Source: Streptomyces sp. AC558_RSS880
Lineage (GTDB): Bacteria > Actinomycetota > Actinomycetes > Streptomycetales > Streptomycetaceae
NCBI RefSeq assembly: GCF_019049255.1
Contig: NZ_JAGMUJ010000006.1
Span: forward strand, 62,001-126,000
Length of the DNA stretch: 64,000 nucleotides
Reading direction: 5' to 3'
Each line of letters opens with the position of its first letter. Within the stretch, counting starts at the first letter, position 1. Below, piece after piece: positions 26,284-35,011 of the stretch. Both the position numbers and the translations under genes were made by a program. The notes beneath the pieces are model-generated. The model saw only the letters and a list, made by a program, of their open reading frames with translations. It was not told the DNA's origin and ran no database searches.

Positions 26284-27801
26284 CTACCTCCTCTCCCCCG
26301 GCGTCACGAGCCCCGACTCGAACGGCACGGCGGGGCAGCTGGTGCCCCGTGGTGGGACTGCCAGGTCGGTGAGATAGCTGTCCACGGCTTCCTCCATACA
26401 CGGACCGCTGGTGACGCTGCCGTGGCCGTGGCCCTCGTAGGTGAGGAGCACGCCGCTGCGGCCGAGCTGCCGGGCCACAGAGACCGCCCACGGGTAGCCG
26501 GTGGCGGGGTCGTGCAGCGCGTTGGAGACCAGGATCGGCGGGGCACCGTGTGCGTCCAGGCGGTGCTGCGGGTTGGCGGTCGGCGCGCCCAGACACGCCG
26601 CTGCCATGTGTACCGGCAGCAGGTAAGGCAGGTCAGGCGCGGTCTTGTTCACCATGGCGACGAGCGAGGCGTACTCTCGGTAGTCGCGCACTGGCAGGTG
26701 CCAGTCCGAGCAGAAGACCGGGGTGGCCGAAGGAAGCGGCGCTGTCGACGTCGGCGACGCGGGCAGCGGCTTGCCGGCGTCCATCCCCGCGATCGCCGTG
26801 GCCAGGCCCGCGTAGTCGACCTGGTAGAACTTCCGGAACGCGATCTTGTTGACCAGGTCCGAGGACGACAGCGAGGTGCCCGGCTTCGCCGGGTCCTCCA
26901 GCTCGCCCCGCCCGGCCCGGGCCAACAGGCCCTGCCAGACGGCGCGGACGTCGCGGCCGTGCAGCGCGCAGTTCGCGGCACCGTCGCACCACTTCACGAA
27001 CTCCTGGAATGAATCCTGTGCCGTGGCCGCCTCGGACCGCAGGAAGTCACGGGTGGTCGGGACGCTGTGGTCCATGACGCTCTCCAGCACCATCGCGCGC
27101 ACGCGGCGCGGGTAGGTCTCGGCATACTGTGCCCCGAGCAGCGTGCCGTACGAGCTGCCGTGGAAGGTCAGCTTCCGCTCGCCGAGGGTGGCCCGGAGGG
27201 CGTCCAGGTCCCGGACCGTCTGGGCGGTGTCGAGGTGGTCGAACACGGGGCCGGTACGGGCCCGGCAGTCGGCCCGGAGCCGCTTGTTGTACGCCATGGT
27301 GGCGTCGAAGTCCGACTGGCTCTTCAGCTCCGGTGACGGCCGCTCGGCAAGCAGGTCGCTGGAGCAGGTCACCGGGTTGCTGTTGCCCACGCCGCGCGGG
27401 TCGAAGCTGACGATGTCGAACCTGCGGCGGACCTCAGGGCTGAACCGGCTGATACGGCGCACCACCATCTCCACACCCGAGTCGCCCGGCCCGCCGGGGC
27501 CGAACACCATCGAGCCGACGCGTGCGCCGGGGTCGGTGGCCTTGCGGCGGGCCACGGCCAGGTCGAGTCTCGGCCCGGTCGGGTGGGCCCAGTCGACCGG
27601 CACCGAAAGGGTGGCGCACTCGGCTGCCGGCTTTGCCGGGTCGTCACACGGTGCCCACCGCAGGGCCCCTGTGGCAGACGGCGACGCGTGGACCGCGGGA
27701 GCGGCGACGAGGCTGGTGATGACGGCCATGGCGGCTCCCAACACCATGGCCGTGCCCCGCGCGGCGATGCGCCGCAGTGCGGATCTGCCCTTTAACGGCA
27801 T
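26284..27801 (-). CDS. Secreted tripeptidyl aminopeptidase-like serine peptidase
   Basis: The 505-residue protein has a signal peptide (hydrophobic 18-40, ending VHASPS) and an alpha/beta hydrolase fold of the Streptomyces Tap/SlpD group. The oxyanion loop is GPGGPGDSGVE, the nucleophile serine is in HGSSYGTLLGAQYAETYP, the aspartate in NALHDPATGYPWA and the histidine in EGHGHGSV, with the C-terminal TAP-like domain complete. It removes N-terminal tripeptides from secreted proproteins outside the cell. Stand-alone gene. The family assignment is firm. Confidence 0.94.
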   Translation of the reverse strand: MPLKGRSALRRIAARGTAMVLGAAMAVITSLVAAPAVHASPSATGALRWAPCDDPAKPAAECATLSVPVDWAHPTGPRLDLAVARRKATDPGARVGSMVFGPGGPGDSGVEMVVRRISRFSPEVRRRFDIVSFDPRGVGNSNPVTCSSDLLAERPSPELKSQSDFDATMAYNKRLRADCRARTGPVFDHLDTAQTVRDLDALRATLGERKLTFHGSSYGTLLGAQYAETYPRRVRAMVLESVMDHSVPTTRDFLRSEAATAQDSFQEFVKWCDGAANCALHGRDVRAVWQGLLARAGRGELEDPAKPGTSLSSSDLVNKIAFRKFYQVDYAGLATAIAGMDAGKPLPASPTSTAPLPSATPVFCSDWHLPVRDYREYASLVAMVNKTAPDLPYLLPVHMAAACLGAPTANPQHRLDAHGAPPILVSNALHDPATGYPWAVSVARQLGRSGVLLTYEGHGHGSVTSGPCMEEAVDSYLTDLAVPPRGTSCPAVPFESGLVTPGERR

Positions 27802-28079
27802 GGATCCTCCTCATGGAGAGAGTGGTTGTGCCAAGCGTGCGGACCCGGCCGGGGCACCATCGTCACGTTAGGTGCACTGTCGTTTGTGTGGCGCCCTCAT
27901 CAGGGGCTTTTCCGGGTCGGGTCGGGGGCCGATCAGGGGCGACCGGGCGCAGAGCGAAAAATGGTCGGGGTCGAGTCAGGGGAAGGGCTCCGTCGCACTC
28001 CCGGTCGGCCCGTCAGCCACGACGCCGACCTCTGCTCGTCGAGCATCAGGAACGTCGCCGTGTGCCGCGAGTAGTGAGA

Positions 28080-28235
28080 CGGTCTGCTCGCCGACGACCG
28101 CACCGCCCTGCGTGACGGCGAGCAGTTCCCCGGCGCGAGCGCCGGTGGCGACCCAGAACGCCGGCAGGGCCCGGTCGCGGTGAGAACGGAGCCCGGCGAA
28201 GACCTCGGTGTACTTCTCGTCGGGAATCCGCCGCG
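28080..28235 (-). pseudogene. Tyrosine recombinase/integrase fragment
   Basis: About 50 codons on the minus strand read RIPDEKYTEVFAGLRSHRDR followed by PAFWVATGARAGELLAVTQGG, the start of a tyrosine-recombinase catalytic domain including the Arg I box (GARxxELL). The rest, including HxxR and the tyrosine, is absent, and flanking sequence is non-coding. It is a relic of a mobile element. Confidence 0.6.
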
Positions 28236-28807
28236 GGATCGATGGTGGACCGGATCCCCGATGCCGAGCGCGACCGGCTGACGCGCCTCCTCATCGGTGT
28301 ACTGGAGGAGCACGGCCAGCGCACGCACGAGTCCCACCACGCCTGTCAACCCACCCGCTTCCCCACCCCCCCCGGCTGCAGACCTCGACCCGCCACGGCA
28401 TCTACGGCGCCGACCTCATCTTGGCGATCCTGCCTTTGAAAGGCCGTGTCACAACGAGTGAGTTGTTCCCGCGTCTCCTGAAGAATGCCTGCTCAGCGCC
28501 CCCCTGCCCATGCATGCCAGCCAGGCCATCACTTTGGCCCAAGCGCAACTCGTGGCGGCTGGAAGAGAGCACCGTTACCTGAGGCCGATGATTACGCCGT
28601 AATCACACGCGCCACAGAAGTCATGCCATCGCCGGGAGGGAGTGCGCGTGAGACCAGCAGCGATGGAGGTAGCCAAGATCCGTACCGTGGCGATCAGCCC
28701 TGCCCTCACCCACTGCTGCCGGCTGTGCGGGTTGAAGGCCTGTTCCTGTCCAAAAATCACTACGGACAACAGCGGGTCCAGAACAAGAGGAAGACGTCGA
28801 AGGGTCG
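28236..28807. other. Region without a recognised gene, carrying the first partition palindrome
   Basis: Frames here lack convincing coding character. The palindrome at 28589-28605 is the only clear element. Confidence 0.4.
28589..28605. promoter_or_regulatory. parS-like site 1
   Basis: Perfect 17-base palindrome TGATTACGCCGTAATCA, the leftmost of seven copies spread to 35.8 kb around the ParA/ParB genes. Confidence 0.75.
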
Positions 28808-28924
28808 CTGACCAAGCAGGCGGCCTCGCGTATCTCTCCCCGCGTCGGCAAGGTGCTCGCAGCGGTGGAGGAGGCCACCGAGAGCACGAAGCTGTGGTGC
28901 GGCGCTGCCGCCGCGATGGCGTGG
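28808..28924 (+). pseudogene. PAP2-type phosphatase fragment
   Basis: Thirty-nine codons read LTKQAASRISPRVGKVLAAV, then EEATESTKLWCGAAAAMAW, similar to the N-terminal cytoplasmic stretch and first helix of actinobacterial PAP2-family lipid phosphatases. No phosphatase motif follows. The evidence is one short similarity. Confidence 0.4.
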
Positions 28925-29141
28925 TTTCCTCACGGCAAGGCCGACGACCGCCCCGACTCCTCCTCCCCCTTCCCTCCGGGCACACCGCCACCGTGGCACC
29001 CGTCGGCACAGTGTGTGCAATACCGGCGGCATCACCCGCCCTGAACTCGTCTGTTCGGGGTACTTGTGCCGTCATCGGACAGGGCCGGGCGCATGACTGG
29101 ACCCGGCCTGCAGGAACTCAGAAAGAGGGGAGGTGATCGCC

Positions 29142-29579
29142 GTGTCGAGTACGCAGCCGCATCATGCCGGATCCGTCCCGGGCGCCGACCGCTCCGGCCA
29201 GGAGCCGGTGAGCGAGCTGGTACAGCGGGCCTCGCAGCAGCTGACCGAGCTGGTGCGCGGCGAACTGCGCCTGGCTCAGGCGGAGATGAGGCAAAAGGGC
29301 AAGCGCTACGGCAAGGGCGGTGGTCTGTTCGGCGGCGCCGGCGTCGTCGGTTTCCTCATGGCGCAGGCACTGGTCGCCAGCGTGATGGCCGCACTGGCGG
29401 TGGCGCTGCCGGTGTGGGCAGCTGGGCTGATCGTCACAGCGGTGCTGGGTGTGATCGCCGCAGTGATGGCCATGAGTGGAAAGAAGCAGGTCGACCGCGC
29501 CGCGCCGCTCACGCCCGAGCAGACGGTCGAGAACGTGAAGGCCGACGTGGCCGAGATCAAGGAGAGTGCGCACCGATGA
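29142..29579 (+). CDS. Phage-holin-family (PF07332-like) membrane protein
   Basis: The GTG at 29142 lies eight bases after GGGGAGG; a GTG at 29133 overlaps that site and is less likely. The 145-residue protein has an N-terminal amphipathic part (VSELVQRASQQLTELVRGEL), two tight membrane helices (about 60-110) and an acidic coiled tail. This is the Actinobacterial holin_3_6 family, probably an envelope protein, not a true holin. Its stop overlaps the next start (ATGA). Together with a DUF3618 and a DUF4235 gene this is a widespread actinobacterial trio. Confidence 0.88.
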   Translation: MSSTQPHHAGSVPGADRSGQEPVSELVQRASQQLTELVRGELRLAQAEMRQKGKRYGKGGGLFGGAGVVGFLMAQALVASVMAALAVALPVWAAGLIVTAVLGVIAAVMAMSGKKQVDRAAPLTPEQTVENVKADVAEIKESAHR

Positions 29580-30046
29580 CCCAGCCGCCCCACGACGAGC
29601 CCACCGCCTCCAGTCCTCAGGAACTGCGGGATCAGGTCGAGCGGACCCGCACCGAGCTCGGGAAGACGGTCGAGGTGCTCGCGGCAAAGACCGACGTCAA
29701 GGCGCGCGCCCAGGAGAAGGCCACCGAGGTCAAGGAGAAGGCCACCGAGGTCAGGGAGCAGGCTGCGGCGAAGGTTGGAGAGCTGAGGGAGAAAGCTGTC
29801 GACCTGGTCCACCAGGCGCAGGAGAGGCTGCCCGATCCGGTCAAGGACAAGGCCGCCCAGGCTGCCGAGCAGGCTCGGACGAAGGCGACCCAGGCCGGTC
29901 AGATGTGGCAGGACAAGGCGCCCGAGCCGGTGCGGCAGAAGACCACCCAAGGGGCGCAACTGGCACGTGACAACCGCAAGACGCTGCTGACGGCAGCGGG
30001 TGTGGCGGTCGTGGTGTGGCTGGCCTGCAGGCGTCGGAAGGCGTGA
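29576..30046 (+). CDS. DUF3618 family protein with lysine/alanine coiled repeats
   Basis: The 156-residue protein starts with a DUF3618 segment (SPQELRDQVERTRTELGKTV). It continues with long imperfect repeats of the AKEKATEVKEKATEV kind predicted to form an amphipathic coil like LEA/apolipoprotein helices, and ends with one membrane helix (LLTAAGVAVVVWLA) and a basic tail. It is probably anchored in the membrane with the coil outside or along the surface. The start overlaps the holin-like gene stop, so they are cotranslated. Role unknown, possibly envelope stress. Confidence 0.85.
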   Translation: MTQPPHDEPTASSPQELRDQVERTRTELGKTVEVLAAKTDVKARAQEKATEVKEKATEVREQAAAKVGELREKAVDLVHQAQERLPDPVKDKAAQAAEQARTKATQAGQMWQDKAPEPVRQKTTQGAQLARDNRKTLLTAAGVAVVVWLACRRRKA

Positions 30047-30057
30047 GCCGGGCGTAG

Positions 30058-30237
30058 GCATCGAAAATCGTCGACAAGTCGGTCGGTCTGGCGCTCGGTG
30101 CCGTCAGCGGCACGGCCACGGGAGCGCTGTTCCAGCAGACGTGGAAGACGTTCAGCCACGATGAGGACGCCCGAACGTCACCGCCTGACCGGAACCTGGC
30201 CCGGCCGATGGGCATGAGGAGGCGGGAGGGCCGGTAG
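30058..30237 (+). pseudogene. DUF4235 gene that has lost its start and C-terminus
   Basis: Directly after the DUF3618 gene a frame reads ASKIVDKSVGLALGAVSGTA followed by TGALFQQTWKTF, the N-terminal half of DUF4235 proteins. A TAG stands where the start should be and no ATG or GTG precedes the conserved part. The second conserved half is missing. The third member of the usual trio is therefore broken. Confidence 0.65.
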
Positions 30238-30306
30238 GACACGGATACCGGCCGGCCGTCCCGCCCTCCGACCCGTACCTCCTTCCTATAAAGGACCCTC
30301 ATAGTC

Positions 30307-30579
30307 ATGTCCGATCAGCACGCGGCTGCCGCACTGACCGCTGCAGCAGTGATCGCCGCAATCCTGGTCGCCCGGGCAGTCGTCCTCCACCAGGGCAGTC
30401 GAAGGTGTGCCGCTCGCGAAGCGCACGTGGTGCGCGGTCGCACCGCACCGGGCGCCGACAGAGCCACGTCATCTGCGGCCGTGTTCCCGGACGCCGCTTC
30501 CTGCGTCGTGCGAGAGGCTGAACAGCACGTTCACCACTGCTGGCAGCAGCTCCGAACACGGGTCGACCCGCCCGATTGA
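30307..30579 (+). CDS. Small hypothetical protein
   Basis: Ninety codons from an ATG with AAAGGA eleven bases before. The N-terminus has one hydrophobic helix (ALTAAAVIAAILVARAVVL), and the rest is basic with three cysteines. No family recognised. It could be a small membrane-anchored protein or a chance frame. Confidence 0.35.
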   Translation: MSDQHAAAALTAAAVIAAILVARAVVLHQGSRRCAAREAHVVRGRTAPGADRATSSAAVFPDAASCVVREAEQHVHHCWQQLRTRVDPPD

Positions 30580-31236
30580 CCCGCATGGGAGGGGCGAGAT
30601 GGGAGGCGCGTATGCCTACTGCCGCATCGGTTCGCCAACCACCCCTTGCTGTGCAACCTCGAGGTCGAAGGCGATGCCTTCTGGCAACCGGGTACGGCAG
30701 TTTCTTCGTAACGTGGATGCCGGCACGCTGATCCCGCAGGTGAGGCCGGGGAACAGGCGAGGGCGGGAGCGACGGTCGTGACGGCGGACCAACTTCGTTG
30801 AGAAGGGATATCGGCGTGCGCTCCGGTCGGGGACATCACCTACCCACAGGTGTTCAAGGTCAAGGGCAGCCGGGGCGGCGATCATCACCAAGACCTGGTC
30901 CTGCTTGAAGCTGGTCCGCCCGTTCTTGGACGCGCCGACACCCTCGGGAGCGATTACGCCGTAATCACGCAAACATCGTGGGGTGGGATGGCGCTCGTTG
31001 AAAGCGGCTCTGACCGCGATTTCGTGAACAATCTTGGTGCTGCGGCAGGCTGCCACCGAATCGGTCCGGCCGCTCGACCACCCTGCCGAAGTGGCACGTC
31101 GTCTGGCCGGCCGTCGGCCGGTGTCTTCCCCGTCCCGATGTGCGATGCAAGGGCTTGACGCCTTGTGGTTCCGGAGCGGCAGCGCGGGCGAGCGCCGGAT
31201 TACCGATGAGGCACGCGTTTTCGGCAGGATGGGCGC
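30580..31236. other. Region without a recognised gene, with partition palindrome 2
   Basis: No frame on either strand looks like a known protein. The palindrome at 30952-30966 is the only clear element. Confidence 0.4.
30952..30966. promoter_or_regulatory. parS-like site 2
   Basis: Fifteen-base perfect core GATTACGCCGTAATC; the next outer position is mismatched (C for T on the left). Confidence 0.7.
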
Positions 31237-31770
31237 ATGACCGAGATCCGCACACCCCGTCTTCTCCTCCGTAGCTGGCACGACGACGACCTCGCGCCGA
31301 TGGCGGACATTAACGCGGACCCACGGGTCATGCGCTGGATCGACGACGGCTCGGTGCGCGACCTGGACCACACGGCCGAGGACATCGAGCGCTGGGAGGA
31401 GGAATGGGACGAAGAAGGCTTCGGGCTCTTCGCCGTCGAGCTGCTGGCCTCGGGTGAACTGATCGGTTTCACGGGGTTGTCCGTGCCCGAGTTCCTGCCG
31501 GAGGTGATGCCCGCCGTGGCGATCAGCTGGCGGCTCGGCTCACCGTTCTGGGGCCAGGGATACGCGTCCGAAGCCGCGCACGCCACATTGGAGTTCGCAC
31601 TCCAGGACCGCGGCCTGGACCGCGTCATCAGCATCAGCCGGGTGGGGGACAACGCCTCCGAGAACGTCATCCGCAAGCTCGGCATGGTGCCCGAGCGGGA
31701 AACGGCACACCCGGTGTACGGCTATCCGCTGCGCGTTCACGCCATCGACCTCACCGAGTTCCAGGCGTGA
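31237..31770 (+). CDS. GNAT acetyltransferase, RimJ/RimL type
   Basis: The 177-residue protein is a complete GNAT domain. It begins EIRTPRLLLRSWHDDDLAPM, has the acetyl-CoA loop in PFWGQGYASEAAHATLEFA and a C-terminal VGDNASENVIRKLGMVPE block typical of RimJ/RimL-like N-acetyltransferases. The acceptor is unknown. It is one of the few intact genes in the partition zone and has no operon partner. Confidence 0.9.
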   Translation: MTEIRTPRLLLRSWHDDDLAPMADINADPRVMRWIDDGSVRDLDHTAEDIERWEEEWDEEGFGLFAVELLASGELIGFTGLSVPEFLPEVMPAVAISWRLGSPFWGQGYASEAAHATLEFALQDRGLDRVISISRVGDNASENVIRKLGMVPERETAHPVYGYPLRVHAIDLTEFQA

Positions 31771-32261
31771 ACCAGCCGAGCCGTCGATCACCACAAAACA
31801 ACCGACCACTGTCCCCACGTTCCTGAACGCATCGATCGCGGCGGTACGGACACTCATGGACGGATGGTGTCCTCCCCTCACCGACCTCCGCTTTCACGGA
31901 ACTGCGGACAGAGCCTTGAAAGCGACCAACCCCCGCACGGGGATGACCCACCCGTGCTTGGTGAATCTCCTCACCCGAGGCACGCCTGACCTTCGGATGG
32001 ATGACCCAAGAACCCCCCATAGCCGGCCAGGTCCAGAGGTGGACTGCTGTCCGGGGCGGCCGAGGCCAACGCGTGACTACAGCATCAGCTCACCGCCACC
32101 GCTATGAACTTTCATCGCCTCACTGCCTCACCGCCTGGTGGACCGGCACCCCATGGGTCTGCGCCCGCACATCTCATCTGGCAGCCCCGCGGACCGTCGA
32201 ATAGAGCAGGTGCGCTGAGTACTCCCCTACGTTTCCATGAGGAGGCCGAGGACCCGAGCGT
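31771..32261. other. Region without a recognised gene
   Basis: Short frames only, with mixed composition and no motif I can name. Local GC is lower than in flanking genes. Confidence 0.4.
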
Positions 32262-32621
32262 CGAACGCATGGTGACCGACGATGGGGAGACGAGTACCGC
32301 ACCGGCCTGGCCAACCTGGTGGACCTCGGTATCGGCACCACGACGCCGGTCGGCTCGTTCCCCGAGGGAGCCGGCCCCTTCGGGGTGCTGGACATGGCGG
32401 GCAACGCCGACGAGTGGACCTCCACCCTCTACGCCCCCTACCCGGGCGCGCCCGCCGCGGTACCGGCCACCGAGGACTGGGCCTTCGACCGGCACATCAC
32501 CCGAGGCGGCTCGTTCCTCCACGACCGGGACCTGGCCCGCTGCGCCCGCCGACACGGCGCCTACGAGCCGGATCTCGAAGCGATCGGCGTGGGCTTCCGC
32601 CTGGCGGCACCGGCCGCGTAA
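32262..32621 (+). pseudogene. Formylglycine-generating-enzyme-like (sulfatase-modifying factor) C-terminal fragment
   Basis: The last 115 codons of an FGE-sulfatase domain are open: WGDEYRTGLANLVDLGIGTT, then GPFGVLDMAGNADEWTSTLY and HITRGGSFLHDRDLARCARR and a final GVGFRLA. The N-terminal half is missing and no start codon with a ribosome site precedes it. Full enzymes have 250-300 residues. GNADEW and RGGSF are family hallmarks, so the identity is good although the gene is broken. Confidence 0.75.
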
Positions 32622-33015
32622 AACCGGACATCGTGCCGGCGTCGCATGACGGACGACATCTCCTCGAGGCCGCGCGTCCTCGGCTGTACCGGCCTGTGCG
32701 CGTTCCGGGGGACACCGCACGTGGTCCTGGCAGGGAAGAGGCTACGGAGGATGTTCAGCGCTCCTGCGATGTGCGGTGGGGCAGGCGGGTGATTACGTCG
32801 TAATCACCCGCGCTGGGGGAGTGGCGTCAGCGCCGGGAGAGGGTGCGACTGACGTGCTCCCTGGCCTGAAGTCCAGGGGGTCCGGCCTGGGTGGGCGGAC
32901 CCTTTCGGAAGCTTCCTGCTTCACCGCCACCTGACTGCGGAAGTACACCGCGCAGTCCCTTCGCAAGCCCTTGGGTGACCTCAGAACACACCGACGCAAC
33001 ACCCTCAGTCAGAGG
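32622..33015. other. Gene-free region with partition palindrome 3
   Basis: Holds the 25-base palindrome at 32786-32810; no coding frame is convincing. Confidence 0.4.
32786..32810. promoter_or_regulatory. parS-like site 3
   Basis: Perfect 25-base palindrome with core GTGATTACG-T-CGTAATCAC. Confidence 0.78.
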
Positions 33016-33357
33016 GTGACTCCCACAGTCACTTCGAGATGACCTCCGCGCTGAGATGCATAGCCGTCCATGACCAGCGCCCCGCCGAGCCGGGCACTCC
33101 ACATCAGCAGCTCGCCCTGGATCGTGGCGTCGCGGCACATGAGATCGTGCTTCACGATGAGGCTGTCGGCATGGCAAGCGCGTCGGGCACACCGCAGACG
33201 GAGAGGTCCAGTTCTCCTGTCACTGTCGCTCCGCGTAACCATGGGGCAGGGGCGCGCCTGGGTGTTGGTCCGCACTCGTCGAGCAGCAGACGGGCTATCA
33301 CTTCCGCGTGCACGACCGTGTCGGGGTCCGATGTGGGTCTGCGGGTGGAGGGATCAT
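33016..33357 (-). pseudogene. Frameshifted fragment of an unrecognised beta-repeat protein
   Basis: Two minus-strand frames together read DTVVHAEVIARLLLDECGP, LRGATVTGELDLSVCGVPDA, then after a shift near 33175 HDLMCRDATIQGELLMWSAR and LGGALVMDG. The recurring GA.ItGeLdL pattern resembles pentapeptide/bactofilin-like repeats seen in Streptomyces oxidoreductase-annotated membrane proteins. Start, end and frame are lost. Confidence 0.4.
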
Positions 33358-33589
33358 GATGATGGTCCTCTCGGTGGGGAAGGACGTCCAGACCCTCTGC
33401 TCGGCAACGGTGAGACGGCGGCCAGACATGGCAGCTCCCCTGAACGGCTGGATGGGATGATTCGTAGGGATCTCCTGGTGGCGGAGGTGCTCTTGCGGCG
33501 TGGTGCGGCAGCACTCGGGGTCGCGGCCGGGCAGCGTGCGGAACCCTGCTCGAGCTCTCCCCTCGGTTGTCGGCGCACACCTGCCGCTG

Positions 33590-33614
33590 CCGGTGATTAC
33601 GCCGTAATCACCGG
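33590..33614. promoter_or_regulatory. parS-like site 4
   Basis: Perfect 25-base palindrome with core GTGATTACG-C-CGTAATCAC, about 155 bases before the ParA start. The interval 33358-33745 holds this site, site 5 and the ParA promoter and no gene. Confidence 0.8.
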
Positions 33615-33637
33615 AGGGCTCGTGCCCGGTTGACGCG

Positions 33638-33664
33638 CTGGGTGATTACGCCGTAATCACCCAG
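33638..33664. promoter_or_regulatory. parS-like site 5
   Basis: The longest copy, a perfect 27-base palindrome with the same core, 48 bases after site 4 start to start and just upstream of the ParA promoter; binding here could repress parAB. Confidence 0.82.
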
Positions 33665-33694
33665 GCGGTCACCGGCACACACCAACTTGGTCTA

Positions 33695-33735
33695 ACTAAC
33701 GTGTCGATGTGTCGATGGATCATGGACGTTAGTAT
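33695..33735 (+). promoter_or_regulatory. parAB promoter with inverted repeat
   Basis: ACTAACGT at 33695-33702 is the inverse of ACGTTAGT at 33726-33733; the second arm overlaps TAGTAT (33730-33735), a plausible -10. The ATG at 33746 has no ribosome site and would lie at or near the 5' end, so a leaderless message under an operator is likely. Confidence 0.5.
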
Positions 33736-33745
33736 GGTGTCTCGC

Positions 33746-35011
33746 ATGAGTTCGCCAGCCACCTCCAGCGACCGCGAGAAGGTCGTCTCCAAACTGCCGG
33801 GATGGCTCCGGCAGAACCTCAAAGTCAGAGCCGCTCAGCGCGGCATCGAGATCCAGGCCGCCGTAGAAGAAGGCATCAGCGCCTGGTGCGATCTGGCCTC
33901 CGCCACCGCGACGATCGACACCGCCGGCGCCGACTCCTTCGCCACCTTCCTGCCTCCCGGTCAGTGGGAGGAGTTCCGGCAGATCGCCGTCGACCGACGG
34001 GTCTCACTCATCCAGGGCCTCGCCCAGTCCGTGCAGTTGTGGCTCGACACCCACCCTGCCCCGGATATCGAGCGGCCCTCCATCACCCGCCGGATCGTCG
34101 TCTGCAATCAGAAAGGCGGAGTCGGCAAGACCGCGATCACCGCAGGCCTGGGCGAGGCCCTGGCGGAAGACCCCAACACCCTGCACCCTGTCCGCGTCGC
34201 CAAGGCCCTCACCAAAGCACTGCGCGCCAGCGAGGTCCACACCGACGAAGCCGGGCCGGACGACAATCCACTCGACATCGAGAACCTCCCCGGCCCCGGT
34301 CTGCGTGTGCTCCTCGTCGACTTCGACCCGCAGTGCCACCTCACCAACCAGCTCGGCGCCGCACCGCTGCCCATGAACGGTGACAGCCTCACCAACCACA
34401 TGGCAGGCGACCCGAAGGGCGACCTGGGCGACCTCATCGTCTCCATCGACGACGACACCTTCAACGGCCGACTCCACTTGCTGCCCGCCTGTAACGACGC
34501 GTTCCTGCTCGACGTGCGCCTCTCCGCCGTGCGTGCCCGGGAAGCGGCACTGGAGAGGGCCCTCGCCCCGCTCGAAGCTGATTACGACGTAATCATCGTC
34601 GACTGCCCGCCCAGCCTCGGTCTGAGCATGGACGCCGCCGCCTACTACGGCCGCCGTCGCGACGGAGAGACCCCCGGTCAGTCCGGCGCCCTGATCGTCG
34701 TTCAGGCAGAAGACAGCTCAGCGGACGCGTACGAACTGCTCACCACGCAGATCGACGACCTCCGCGGCGACCTTCAGGTCGACATCGACTACCTCGGCAT
34801 CGTCGTCAACCTGTACGACTCCCGCCGCGGCTACATCGCCACCTCGTCCCTCCAGGGGTGGGTGGACATAAAGGATCCCCGGGTCGTCGGCCTCATCGGA
34901 GACCTCAAGGAACAGAAAGAAGCCGTCCGGGTGAAGGAACCCCTGTTGTCCTACGCGCCCAAATCACAGCAGGCAGTCGGCATGCGTGCGCTCGCCAGGG
35001 AGGTCTTGTGA
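33746..35011 (+). CDS. parA: ParA-family partition ATPase with N-terminal RHH-like domains
   Basis: From ATG 33746 the protein has 421 residues. The C-terminal part is a ParA/MinD ATPase with deviant Walker A KGGVGKT, switch region DFDPQCHLT and Walker B YDVIIVDCPPSLGL. Ahead of it stand two segments with the strand-helix-helix shape of ribbon-helix-helix DNA-binding domains: VVSKLPGWLRQNLKVRAAQR with IEIQAAVEEGISAW, and SFATFLPPGQWEEFRQIAVD with SLIQGLAQSVQLWL. ParA proteins position plasmid copies by ATP-driven cycling on the nucleoid; the extra domains would let this one repress its own promoter. It overlaps parB by four bases (GTGA). A copy of the parS-like palindrome lies inside the Walker B codons (34579-34595). 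Confidence 0.92.
   Translation: MSSPATSSDREKVVSKLPGWLRQNLKVRAAQRGIEIQAAVEEGISAWCDLASATATIDTAGADSFATFLPPGQWEEFRQIAVDRRVSLIQGLAQSVQLWLDTHPAPDIERPSITRRIVVCNQKGGVGKTAITAGLGEALAEDPNTLHPVRVAKALTKALRASEVHTDEAGPDDNPLDIENLPGPGLRVLLVDFDPQCHLTNQLGAAPLPMNGDSLTNHMAGDPKGDLGDLIVSIDDDTFNGRLHLLPACNDAFLLDVRLSAVRAREAALERALAPLEADYDVIIVDCPPSLGLSMDAAAYYGRRRDGETPGQSGALIVVQAEDSSADAYELLTTQIDDLRGDLQVDIDYLGIVVNLYDSRRGYIATSSLQGWVDIKDPRVVGLIGDLKEQKEAVRVKEPLLSYAPKSQQAVGMRALAREVL
34579..34595. promoter_or_regulatory. parS-like site 6, inside parA
   Basis: Perfect 17-base palindrome TGATTACGACGTAATCA within the codons for the Walker B strand. It uses an AT-rich GTA-ATC codon choice that is unusual in this GC-rich gene, which suggests selection for the site. 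Confidence 0.7.

Noticed and set aside
28242..28439. Small plus-strand gene opposite the integrase fragment
   Set aside because: The first 35 codons look protein-like but the rest is Pro/Ser/Arg rich, there is no ribosome site, and the minus strand carries a recognisable recombinase motif.
33695..33735. An eighth parS-like palindrome in the parA promoter
   Set aside because: The inverted repeat here (ACTAACGT) has a different sequence and wide spacing, so it is more likely a promoter operator.
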